Shown: positions 8,744-16,818 of the stretch, piece by piece | How the letters are laid out: every line of letters begins with the position of its first letter | How positions within the stretch are numbered: position 1 is the first letter of the stretch | Assembly: GCF_024204685.1 (NCBI RefSeq) | Contig: NZ_CP100350.1 | Span: forward strand, 1,054,001 to 1,118,000 | Direction of reading: 5' to 3' | Length of the DNA stretch: 64,000 nucleotides | DNA from: Gilvimarinus sp. DA14 | Lineage (GTDB): Bacteria; Pseudomonadota; Gammaproteobacteria; Pseudomonadales; Cellvibrionaceae | The notes under the pieces: generated by a model | What the model was told of the DNA's origin: nothing | Seen by the model: only the letters and a program-made list of their open reading frames with translations | Database searches by the model: none | Program-made: the position numbers and the translations under genes

Positions 8744-9601
8744 TTACCGTCGCTTTAACTGTGCATCAATATCGGCGCTGCTGTGGCGTTCGGGCAACTG
8801 CTCCCAGTCTTCGCCCCAGGTGCGGTTAACAATTCGGCCGCGTTGCACCGCCGGGCGGGCTAGAATATTTTTGGCCCAGCGCTGCACTTGGGGGTAGCTG
8901 TCCACATCGAGAAATACGGCGGCGTCATCATACAGCTCGCCCAAAACCAAATTGCCGTACCAAGGCCAGGTGGCCATATCGGCAATGGTGTACTCGTCTC
9001 CGGCCAAGTACGCATGCTCGCCCAAACGCTGGTTTAACAAATCCAATTGGCGCTTGGTTTCCATGGTAAAGCGGTTAATCGGATACTCAAATTTCTCGGG
9101 CGCATAGGCGTAAAAGTGGCCAAAGCCACCGCCAAGATAAGGCGCCGCGCCCTGTAGCCAGAACAACCAATTAAGCGTCTCTGTGCGACTTACTGGGGAG
9201 CGCGGCAAAAAGCGGTCAAATTTTTCGGCCAAATAAAGCAAAATAGCGCCGGACTCAAACACCCGTACAGGCTCGGCGGCGGAATAGTCCAGCAAGGCGG
9301 GAATTTTGGAGTTGGGGTTTACTGAGACGAAACCCGAGGAAAATTGATCGCCCTCGCCAATGTTAATGAGATGAGCATCGTACTCAGCGCCTGCTTCGCC
9401 TGCCGCCAACAACTCCTCCAACAGTATTGTCACTTTCTGGCCGTTCGGTGTTGCCAGCGAATACAGCTGTAAAGGATGCTCGCCTTGCGGCAGCTCTGCA
9501 TCGTGTGTGGCACCTGCCACCGGACGGTTTAATTTCGCCCAGGTGCCGCCATTTTCGCCGTCCTGACGCCAGACTTTGGGGGGAATGTAAGTATCAGACA
9601 T
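8744..9601 (-). CDS. yghU: YghU-type glutathione S-transferase / disulfide-bond reductase
   Basis: The 285-residue protein closely resembles E. coli YghU along its length. Shared stretches include LQLYSLATPNGQKVTILLEEL, NPNSKIPAL, FESGAILLYLAEKF and LNWLFWLQGAAPYLGGGFGHFY. YghU belongs to the Nu class, binds two glutathiones and reduces disulfides, with little classic transferase activity. The N-terminal thioredoxin-fold domain (about 45-130) is followed by the helical C-domain. The start is ATG 9601 behind AGAGG. It is probably monocistronic and cytoplasmic. Confidence 0.92.
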   Translation of the reverse strand: MSDTYIPPKVWRQDGENGGTWAKLNRPVAGATHDAELPQGEHPLQLYSLATPNGQKVTILLEELLAAGEAGAEYDAHLINIGEGDQFSSGFVSVNPNSKIPALLDYSAAEPVRVFESGAILLYLAEKFDRFLPRSPVSRTETLNWLFWLQGAAPYLGGGFGHFYAYAPEKFEYPINRFTMETKRQLDLLNQRLGEHAYLAGDEYTIADMATWPWYGNLVLGELYDDAAVFLDVDSYPQVQRWAKNILARPAVQRGRIVNRTWGEDWEQLPERHSSADIDAQLKRR

Positions 9602-9692
9602 TGGAACCTCTCGCTTTTGCGCTAAATCAGTAGTGATTAGGTTGGGATGCGAGAGGTGACTTCAAGCGCGCTCGGATTTAGAAATGTTAACC

Positions 9693-10394
9693 TTAGCGAT
9701 ACAAGTCCATGTACGCCTTATGCCGCTTTTTTATCTCGTCGTAGTCTTCAATTAAACCAAGTGACTCGGTCATCTGAAGCAGCTCGTGGACGCTTCGGCT
9801 ATACACCTTGTCCATCTGGAAAAGGTCCATCTTGTACTTGCCTTTGCGAGCCTGACTCAACCTCAACTCTCTGTGGTTTCTCGCCTGTTCAAAAGCGTAG
9901 ATAGGATCTTCAACAAACTTATGAATCAGCTGGTACTCTTGCTGGGCAAACAGCTCTTCTCTTACAGCGAAAAACAGGCTCCGGGATTGCTCTGGGTAAG
10001 CTTGATCAACGGCACGGAAGACTTCGATTGTCGCACGGGGATCACCGATGTATTCGTTGATCGAGGCAAACTCCATCATCATGTCAAAATCGCCCCTACC
10101 GTCAAGCAGCTGCTCTTTGTGCTCGGCGGCAATGTTCTGCAGCGCGGTCATGGCCGGAGGGTAGAGTTCGCCAAGTTTGGCCCAGTCGGCTAACGCAAAG
10201 GAAAGCCTGACACCAAACTGTCCCTCGGCATCGCGCGACTCGGCAAAATAAACTTGATGCATCGACAGTGCTTCAGCGTATTTTTCCTGTTCGACCAGGC
10301 TGTGGATCTTTTGCATGTCGTAATCGACCTTATCGGCATAAACCGGTGCCGAGCAACATAATCCTAACAACAATAAATAAGACGTGAGCTTCAT
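9693..10394 (-). CDS. Secreted hypothetical protein, helical
   Basis: The 233-residue protein has a clear Sec signal (MKLTSYLLLLGLCCSAPVYA) with a probable cut after VYA. The mature part is almost wholly alpha-helical in composition. Paired helices resemble tetratricopeptide repeats (EKYAEALSMHQVYFAES; DPRATIEVFRAVDQAYPEQS). It lacks cysteines after the signal. The start is ATG 10394 with a strong GGAGG. It lies between the GH9 and GST genes, all on the minus strand, about 100 bases after the cellulase stop. A link to polysaccharide use is only positional. No known family was recognised. Confidence 0.75.
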   Translation of the reverse strand: MKLTSYLLLLGLCCSAPVYADKVDYDMQKIHSLVEQEKYAEALSMHQVYFAESRDAEGQFGVRLSFALADWAKLGELYPPAMTALQNIAAEHKEQLLDGRGDFDMMMEFASINEYIGDPRATIEVFRAVDQAYPEQSRSLFFAVREELFAQQEYQLIHKFVEDPIYAFEQARNHRELRLSQARKGKYKMDLFQMDKVYSRSVHELLQMTESLGLIEDYDEIKKRHKAYMDLYR

Positions 10395-10497
10395 AATCCC
10401 TCCAGAAGGTTTCTTTCCTTACAGCGCGATTAAGACAGTCACTATCCTCGTCGCGCCGGCTTGATCATCAGTCAACAACTTTTGCTTCTCTCGCCCT

Positions 10498-12600
10498 TCA
10501 GTCAACAAATTTAGACAACAGGCGAATGTAAGCCACCTGATAGCCATTGGAGTTTTCCGTTACCTCCCAAGAGTTTAACGGCCAGCTGGTATTAAAATCG
10601 GTGTAAGACTTCATCGGCGGCTGATTGTGCGGCGGCGATGGCGGCGCCATGCCACAGCGATTGTTGTTATCGGCGCCGCCACAGCTGTCCGGACAACAGG
10701 CGTCCCAGTTGTACTGTGGGTTGGGCCCGCCCACGACAAACCCTGGCGCCGGCCCATAATTTGAACCACTAACAGAATCCCAGTCGGGGCTGCCATCGCT
10801 AAACCAGCTGTGATAGAAACTGTCCACCGAATCCTCTGCACCGAATTCGCTCATATTGGAAAGGTAAACCTTACCCATAGGGTTGGTACCGTGCAGATAA
10901 TTCAGGTAGCCAAGCGCTGCGCTATCGATAGCCGCAGTGTTTTTATCACCCAAACCATAGGTTTTCTGATGATAAAAAGTGGCGGCTTTTACTGCCATGG
11001 TTCTACTGCTGCCCCAGGTGAAATTACTGTCACCAAGGTACGCCCGGTAAGCGTCAGTTTTATTACTAACGGCGGCCCAGTTTTCCACGCTTTGCATAGA
11101 CTGAACATAGCCACTGTTAATAGCCTCAGCCGTGGACTCTGTCGCCCCCGGCAGACTGGCATAGTAGAGTAAAGTGTTGAGCAGCTCTTCATTCCACGGG
11201 CTCACCCAACCTATATTCGGTGACTGACTGTCAACGTAGTTGCGAAATTCTTCCTCGCCCGTCAGGGCAAACAAATACACAGCGGCGATTAGCTTTTTAT
11301 TGGCGCGGCCAGTGTCGTCCACTTCCTGCTCACCGGCGGCAACACCATTAGCGGCATTGTAAAAGGTTACCGAAGGGTTGGCGTTGGCCCAATCCCAGGC
11401 GGCCAGAGCTTTCTGGCGTAGGCTTTGCGCATAGGCTTTTAACGTTTCATCGCCAAACTGAGAAAAGAAGTCGGCGCCAAATGCAAAAGCGGCCGCTGAG
11501 GACAAGGTAGCGCTGGTTGAAGCCGGGCCGTAAACACTGGCGCCAGCGGCGGACGAGGGGGGACTGGCGTGGTCCAACCCCATAACAGACAGCACAGAGC
11601 CGTCAGACTCCTGCATTTTAACCAGCCAGTCCATGCCCCACTTAATTTCATCCACCAAATCGGGAATGCCGTTACCCGACTCGGGCAAATTAAAATCATC
11701 TCCCCAGATAGTCGGGCGCTCCTTGTAGATATGCATCAAACTCAACAAATAACCGGCGTGCCAATTGCTGTATTTGTTGTAGTCACCCGCATCAAACCAG
11801 CCGCCGCTTAAGTCCCGCTCGCTGCTGGCATCGTCAAGGGCGCTGAACAAACGCGCCTCGGTATCTTGCCCCGGACCAATGTGGCTCGCACCATCCACCC
11901 AGCCGCTATCGGCATAGGGAGCCTGTTTAGCAAAGCCCGCGCGCTGATAGTAAAAAGCGCGCACGGCTTCAACCAGCACAGGGCGATATAAATTATTGGC
12001 TATCTCAAAAACCGGCGAGCGCACTTGGTTAGACTTATCTACCAGGGCGTAGCGGCCAGGCTCGTTCAGTTCGGTAAAATCCACCCACCAGACCCTGTCG
12101 CCACTGGTAGTATTTACCTCGCCCTGCTGCCAGGCAGCGGGCTCCACACTAAGCGCCACCTCGCCACTAGTAAGGTTCACAACCTCATAGGTATCGCCCG
12201 GAGTAAAACCCAAGCTGGCATCAAAGCCTTCTATAGGATCGCGCAGCACCGCAATTTTGGTAGCGCTGGGCAGGTAGCCGAACTGATCTACCGCAATGCA
12301 TTTTACCTCGGGCATCTGCTCAACTTCTAAAGTTTCGGAGGCTTGCACAGCCACGCCACATTGGCTTGCAGCCGCTGAGCTGGAAAGACTGCTGGCAGAG
12401 GAAGACGATAAACTACTGGAATGTTCGACACTGCTACTCGACAGGCTTGAGCTGCTTAGCGCCGACGAACTGGATTGGCTACTGATACTGACGGCACTGG
12501 AGCTGGAAACCACCGGAGCGCTGCTACCACCACCTGAACCTCCACCACAACCGCTAACAGCGAGTACGACTGCAAGAGGCAAAAGATGCTGCGTATTCAT
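10498..12600 (-). CDS. GH9 cellulase lipoprotein with polyserine linker
   Basis: The 700-residue protein begins with a lipoprotein signal (VSGCGGG). A serine-rich linker of about 50 residues follows, typical of Cellvibrio/Saccharophagus carbohydrate enzymes. An N-terminal immunoglobulin-like domain (about 90-190, VKCIAVDQFGYLP) precedes the GH9 (alpha/alpha)6 barrel. The catalytic base aspartates are in GGWFDAGDYNKY, and the probable acid is E679 in SWEVTEN. It hydrolyses beta-1,4-glucan by inversion. Lipid anchoring suggests a cell-surface or periplasmic cello-oligosaccharide role rather than a free endoglucanase. The insert WDACCPDSCGGADNNNRCG carries four cysteines that may form disulfides or bind metal. 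A LacI-type operator sits in its promoter. Confidence 0.93.
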   Translation of the reverse strand: MNTQHLLPLAVVLAVSGCGGGSGGGSSAPVVSSSSAVSISSQSSSSALSSSSLSSSSVEHSSSLSSSSASSLSSSAAASQCGVAVQASETLEVEQMPEVKCIAVDQFGYLPSATKIAVLRDPIEGFDASLGFTPGDTYEVVNLTSGEVALSVEPAAWQQGEVNTTSGDRVWWVDFTELNEPGRYALVDKSNQVRSPVFEIANNLYRPVLVEAVRAFYYQRAGFAKQAPYADSGWVDGASHIGPGQDTEARLFSALDDASSERDLSGGWFDAGDYNKYSNWHAGYLLSLMHIYKERPTIWGDDFNLPESGNGIPDLVDEIKWGMDWLVKMQESDGSVLSVMGLDHASPPSSAAGASVYGPASTSATLSSAAAFAFGADFFSQFGDETLKAYAQSLRQKALAAWDWANANPSVTFYNAANGVAAGEQEVDDTGRANKKLIAAVYLFALTGEEEFRNYVDSQSPNIGWVSPWNEELLNTLLYYASLPGATESTAEAINSGYVQSMQSVENWAAVSNKTDAYRAYLGDSNFTWGSSRTMAVKAATFYHQKTYGLGDKNTAAIDSAALGYLNYLHGTNPMGKVYLSNMSEFGAEDSVDSFYHSWFSDGSPDWDSVSGSNYGPAPGFVVGGPNPQYNWDACCPDSCGGADNNNRCGMAPPSPPHNQPPMKSYTDFNTSWPLNSWEVTENSNGYQVAYIRLLSKFVD

Positions 12601-12634
12601 TGGGCTACCTTATTGTTATTTATATTTGACCAGC

Positions 12635-12663
12635 ATCCTAGCTGAAACCGGTTTCAGCGTAAA
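12635..12663 (-). promoter_or_regulatory. GH9 promoter with LacI-type operator filling the spacer
   Basis: Reading the minus strand, TTTACG (12658-12663) and TAGGAT (12635-12640) lie 17 bases apart. The spacer is almost exactly the 18-bp perfect palindrome GCTGAAACCGGTTTCAGC (12641-12658). It matches the LacI-family pattern TGNNANCGNTNNCA with a central CG. Repressor binding would exclude RNA polymerase until a sugar inducer, probably from cellulose or another glucan, releases it. The regulator is not next to the gene; the LacI gene at 35478 has a different-looking candidate site. Confidence 0.75.
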
Positions 12664-12764
12664 GCAGCGCCGCTTGCAAACCTACTCAGGTAAACGCCTT
12701 ATGATTCAAAGAGGCTTTTTAACTGGCCGCCGCTAATTCGCTGCTGGGGGGCCTGAAAGGTGCT

Positions 12765-13961
12765 TTATACCGCTCGCTGCGAAAATACCGAGCGCCACAT
12801 AAAAAACTGCGCCACTACCCCACAACCCAGCATAGCCAGAATTACCGCAGGCAAAGTATGAGGCAAGAAACCCGATAATGCGCTCAGCACCCCGGCCCCA
12901 CCAAACTGGCAGGCCCCCAAGAGCGCGGCAGCGGTACCGCTGTTATGCGGAAAGTGCTCCATATAACAGGCTTGAATATTGGGAGAAAGGGCGCCGTGTG
13001 CGCCTATTGCCAGCATCATCGCCGGCAAAAATGCCCACAGCGGCCACTTGAGAAGTGTCGCCAAGAGCAACAACACCAGCCCTACCCCCTGCAGACCAGT
13101 CGCCAGGCGAAGTATGTGTAGCGAGCTAAAGCAGCGCGCTAGCAGAGCACGGTTAATCAGATTACAGCAGAACATAGCGACAATATTGGCCGCGAACAAA
13201 AAGCCAAACGCATCGGCCGATTGCCCGAAGTGTTCCTGGTAGATAAACGAGCTATGGGTGATAAACAGCATCATTACCGAAAAGGCGCCCACCTGCCAAA
13301 AGATATAAGGCATGGCCTGACGTGTCGCAAATACGGCTAAATAAGGTCTAAGCAAGCTGCCGTCGGGTTTATCAACGGTGACCGAGCCTGGCATTTGGCT
13401 GAAGACTACCCGGTACAAGATGGGAATTAACAGCACGGCATAAAGAGCCATAAAGATAAAAATGCCCATCCAGGGGCCAACTTTCAGCAACAAGCTGCCA
13501 ATGGTTGGCGCCACGCCGGGTGCCACCACCATCACAAGCCCCATCAGTGAAAAGAGTTTGGCAGCCTCTTGCCCGCTGATGCGGTCGCGCACCATCGCCG
13601 GCACGGACACAAGCACCCACCCAGCGCCCACAGCCTGTAGCGCCCTGCCGACCAAAAAATGGGACAGCGTATGCAAAGTAGCAAGCAGCACGCTGGCCAG
13701 CCCAAAGATAATCAAGCCTGCCACCAGTACTCGCTTGCGCCCCAGACGGTCCGATAGCGGCCCGCCAATAAGCTGCCCCGCCGCAAGCGCAAAAATATAC
13801 ACAGAAACGCTGATGGCGACGGCCTGCGATGAAACACCCAAATCTGCAGCGATGGCTGGAAACGCGGGTAAGTAGGTATCCAGCGAGAAAGGACCGAGCA
13901 TCATGGTGGCGGCAAAAGTGAGCACCAAGGCTCGGGTAATAGCGGTGGACGGCTGATTCAC
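12765..13961 (-). CDS. Bcr/CflA-family drug exporter (MFS)
   Basis: The 398-residue protein has about 12 transmembrane helices. Early motifs are typical of the DHA1 Bcr/CflA subfamily: GPFSLDTYLPAFPAIAADLG in helix 1, then LIGGPLSDRLGRKRV as the MFS loop 2-3 motif. The family exports bicyclomycin, chloramphenicol and similar compounds by proton antiport across the inner membrane. The start is GTG 13961 without a good ribosome site; an internal ATG about 20 codons later would cut into helix 1. No regulator is adjacent. The real substrate is unknown. Confidence 0.88.
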   Translation of the reverse strand: MNQPSTAITRALVLTFAATMMLGPFSLDTYLPAFPAIAADLGVSSQAVAISVSVYIFALAAGQLIGGPLSDRLGRKRVLVAGLIIFGLASVLLATLHTLSHFLVGRALQAVGAGWVLVSVPAMVRDRISGQEAAKLFSLMGLVMVVAPGVAPTIGSLLLKVGPWMGIFIFMALYAVLLIPILYRVVFSQMPGSVTVDKPDGSLLRPYLAVFATRQAMPYIFWQVGAFSVMMLFITHSSFIYQEHFGQSADAFGFLFAANIVAMFCCNLINRALLARCFSSLHILRLATGLQGVGLVLLLLATLLKWPLWAFLPAMMLAIGAHGALSPNIQACYMEHFPHNSGTAAALLGACQFGGAGVLSALSGFLPHTLPAVILAMLGCGVVAQFFMWRSVFSQRAV

Positions 13962-14106
13962 GAGTTAACACATCAATGGGCAAACAAACAGTTTAGCCTT
14001 TGCGCCAGAGCTCCCGCAAAAAAATTCACCCAAATTAACACCAGTACCAGCGCTGCTCCCCATACAAGTATAAAGAACTGGCCTGCGCTGGCAGGCAGCA
14101 TGTTAC

Positions 14107-14970
14107 TTACCCTCCAATTACCGTACCGCCGTTGGGGTGAAGCACCTGACCGGTCATATAACTGGAGTCATTACAGGCCAGGAAAATATAACTGGGCGCC
14201 ACCTCGTCGGGCTGCCCAGGGCGCCCCATGGGCGAGCCCTGGCCGAAATCTTCAACGTCGTCGGCGCTAAAGGATGCGGGTATCAGAGGTGTCCATATAG
14301 GACCCGGTGCCACGGCATTCACCCGAATTTTCCGATCCGTTAAGTTACCCGCCAAAGAGCGCGTCAGGGCGACAATGGCGCCCTTAGTCGCGGCATAGTC
14401 CAGCAACACAGGCTTGCCACGATAGGCCACCACGGATGCTGAGTTGATGATGGCATCACCTTCGTGCAGGTGTTCAACCGCGCTCTGAGTCAAGAAAAAC
14501 GTTCCTATAATATTGGTATCAAAGGTTCGCCGCAGCTGAGCTTCACTGATGTCTTCAATCCTGTCACAGACGTGCTGCTCTGCGGCGTTATTAACCAAAA
14601 TGTTTAATCGACCAAAGGTCTCTATGACTGTTTTTACCGCCTCTTTGCAAAACTCCGCGTCCGCAATATCGCCCTTTATCGCAATTGCTTTGCGACCTTG
14701 GGCGCGAATGTGTTGCAGAGTCTCCTCGGCATCGCGGTCTTCGTCCAAATAAATAAAGGCAACATCGGCGCCCTCCTTGGCGTAGCCGATACAAACCGCC
14801 CGGCCAATGCCGCTGTCGCCGCCGCTCACTAGGGCCACCTTGCCATTGAGCTTACCGGCGGCCCTGTAATCTTGCATAAGCGATTGCGGCTCAGGGTTCA
14901 TGCGCGCCTCTTCACCGGGCTGATGAGTTTGATGCTGGGGCGGTAACGAGCTGGCGTTTGTATCAGACAT
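14107..14970 (-). CDS. SDR-family oxidoreductase (YghA-like)
   Basis: The 287-residue protein is a classical short-chain dehydrogenase with an N-terminal extension of about 40 residues (HQPGEEARMNPEPQ). That extension is typical of YghA and the general-stress SDRs of this branch. Visible elements are the NAD(P) site VSGGDSGIGRA, NNAAEQ, the catalytic serine in NSAS, and YAATK with the catalytic Y and K. Strand betaF ends in GPIWTPLIPASF. The start is ATG 14970 behind TAGGAGA. It follows the hemerythrin-like gene's neighbourhood: that gene's stop lies 12 bases downstream of this start on the same strand, so the two form a likely stress operon. Substrate unknown. Confidence 0.9.
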   Translation of the reverse strand: MSDTNASSLPPQHQTHQPGEEARMNPEPQSLMQDYRAAGKLNGKVALVSGGDSGIGRAVCIGYAKEGADVAFIYLDEDRDAEETLQHIRAQGRKAIAIKGDIADAEFCKEAVKTVIETFGRLNILVNNAAEQHVCDRIEDISEAQLRRTFDTNIIGTFFLTQSAVEHLHEGDAIINSASVVAYRGKPVLLDYAATKGAIVALTRSLAGNLTDRKIRVNAVAPGPIWTPLIPASFSADDVEDFGQGSPMGRPGQPDEVAPSYIFLACNDSSYMTGQVLHPNGGTVIGG

Positions 14971-14982
14971 TTCAATCTCCTA

Positions 14983-15453
14983 TTAAGCGTACTTGCGCTT
15001 TTCGATGGATTGCTCTGCCACCTGGTAAAGTTTCTCCTGGCGCATATTGTCTTCCATTTTTTCCGCTACTGCGCGTTCTACCACTTCGTGGGCATCGGCA
15101 AAGACCTCTTGCTCTTCCTCCTCGATGTGATGTTCCAACGCCTCTTTCAACGTTTGGAATTTCTGGAACCAAGCAGCCCCGGCCAGCTGGTGATCCGTCA
15201 ACTCCTCTAACAAAGCTTCAGCTTCTTGGTGTTCCTGCTCGCCGTGCTCAACTTCGTCGTGGGTTTTAGCCGCAGTTTTTAGCGGATCGTAAAACGCTTT
15301 TTCCTCGGCTTTACTATGCACCACTACAGTGGCTTTTAGCCGGTTAAACAGCTCACTACGCTCGGGAGTTTCTTCAGGCCCCAGAGCGTCAATTTCGTTT
15401 AACAGCTGTTTAATTTTCTCGTGGTCCTGCTTTAAATAAGAGTAAATAGACAT
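14983..15453 (-). CDS. Hemerythrin HHE-domain protein
   Basis: The 156-residue protein is a four-helix bundle of the HHE type. Candidate iron ligands are the H of QDHEKI, H/E of VVVHSKAEEKAFY, HDEVEHGEQEHQE, and HHIEEEEQEVF. I chose ATG 15453, because a GGAGG ribosome site precedes it; the open frame extends 58 codons further upstream without homology. Such proteins bind a non-haem di-iron or mono-iron site and sense or buffer O2, NO or iron. The gene lies first in a two-gene operon with the SDR gene and is probably stress-induced. Confidence 0.88.
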   Translation of the reverse strand: MSIYSYLKQDHEKIKQLLNEIDALGPEETPERSELFNRLKATVVVHSKAEEKAFYDPLKTAAKTHDEVEHGEQEHQEAEALLEELTDHQLAGAAWFQKFQTLKEALEHHIEEEEQEVFADAHEVVERAVAEKMEDNMRQEKLYQVAEQSIEKRKYA

Positions 15454-15657
15454 AACAAGCCTCCAGTAATTCATCGCAAGATGACAATGTACTGGTGAAA
15501 ATGCAGAGGCCGTGCCAAACAGTAATCTAGGAGAAAGGAACACAGAGACGAGCTTGTAGACGACCAAAAGCATACCACTGGCACTGTATGCAGCATTCGC
15601 GGCGGCGGGAGTTGCAAAATTCACCATGCACTGCCGCTTGGGTGTAGCAATTACATT

Positions 15658-16650
15658 CTAGCGTCTGCTAAGTGCACGGATAAGCGACTGCTTTAAACGG
15701 GGCAAAATTGTAGGAGAAAAACTCTCCATAATACCGCGACGCTCTGCGGGCAAATGACGCCCCGGCTTGCCATCGCGCTCGAATACATAATACTCAAATT
15801 GCGAGCGCCAGGCCTCCCGCTGGGCTTCGGGAAGCGTTCTCAACGCCATCATGGAGTAAAACAACGCATTGCGCGGATCACCATAGGCGGGGTCAGGTTC
15901 ACCCCACCAATAATTTATCAACACATTTAAATCATCCAGCGCTCGCACATGGTGCCACCACAAATAGGGAATATAGAGCGCGTCGCCTGGCTCTAAATCG
16001 GCCACCAAGGCGTTCTCTTCGGCCTGGCGAAAATTGGGGTAACGCTGATAGTCCGGGTTGTCGAAATCAACCATACTGATCACAGCGCCTGCGGGCGTCA
16101 TTTCAAAGGGCCCAGGGTACAAATTAGCCACTTGATCTGGCGCGAACAAGGTAAATCGCCGTCGCCCCGCCACACAGCAAGCAATATTCTCAGAGCCGTC
16201 ATAATGCGCGGCTACCGTTGCTCTCCCACCGATCCAAATACGCGGAGCGATCTCAGGCGATAACAGCGACATCACATTTTCACGCTCAAGGCCCGGCAAT
16301 TGATCGGCCACCGATGAAGATTGAATCGCTAAGGTGGGCGCCGGGTCTTGCCCTGCGTGACTGAGAATGTAGTCCAGCGCGCTCGCCAATTGCATTCTCG
16401 CTGGGCGACAGTTAAGACCAGACATATCGGCGGAATAAAAAATGCGGCCGTGATTCGATGCAGGGCCCTGCACGGCCGTTACCGGCTCGCCGCGATCAAA
16501 TCGCAGCAAATATTCACAGAAACTACGATCTCCATCTCGATAGGCCTGTACCAGCGGCCACTGCTTTACAAGCTGGCGCATGACGACGGGCTCGTTTAGA
16601 TCGCGCAGTGTTTCTGCATTGATATTATTGACTTCCCGGATTGTTTGCAT
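15658..16650 (-). CDS. Cupin-like (JmjC-type) domain protein
   Basis: The 330-residue protein belongs to the cupin_8 / JmjC-like group of Fe(II)/2-oxoglutarate oxygenases. The probable metal motif is HYDGSENIACCVAGRRRFTLFAPD, with the later DALYIPYLWWHHVRAL supplying the second histidine. Proteins of this type are often found beside TonB-dependent receptors in polysaccharide-degrading proteobacteria, and here a receptor lies upstream on the same strand. An intrinsic terminator lies between them, so co-transcription would need read-through or a separate promoter. A hydroxylase activity is inferred from the fold; the substrate is unknown. The start at ATG 16650 has a weak ribosome site. Confidence 0.85.
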   Translation of the reverse strand: MQTIREVNNINAETLRDLNEPVVMRQLVKQWPLVQAYRDGDRSFCEYLLRFDRGEPVTAVQGPASNHGRIFYSADMSGLNCRPARMQLASALDYILSHAGQDPAPTLAIQSSSVADQLPGLERENVMSLLSPEIAPRIWIGGRATVAAHYDGSENIACCVAGRRRFTLFAPDQVANLYPGPFEMTPAGAVISMVDFDNPDYQRYPNFRQAEENALVADLEPGDALYIPYLWWHHVRALDDLNVLINYWWGEPDPAYGDPRNALFYSMMALRTLPEAQREAWRSQFEYYVFERDGKPGRHLPAERRGIMESFSPTILPRLKQSLIRALSRR

Positions 16651-16730
16651 TGGCTCAAAGCTTTATATAAGTATGGGACGAGCCAGTATAGGTAGCTTAA
16701 ATTACACTTGCAACGCTGCTGCGCGGAAGA

Positions 16731-16757
16731 AAAAAGACCCCATTAGGTAATGGGGTC
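16731..16757 (-). terminator. Intrinsic terminator after the TonB receptor gene
   Basis: The stem GACCCCAT / ATGGGGTC with a 6-base loop is followed on the minus strand by TTTTTTCTTC. It ends the TonB-dependent receptor transcript about 60 bases after its stop, before the cupin gene. Confidence 0.85.
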
Positions 16758-16818
16758 AAGAGGATGCTGCCATGAAATGAGCAAAGGACAGCTGTGGTAC
16801 AAGATACTAATATTTGAG

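Noticed and set aside
13372-13983. 203-codon minus-strand frame overlapping the Bcr/CflA gene
   Set aside because: It is another frame of the exporter gene with no transmembrane pattern of its own.
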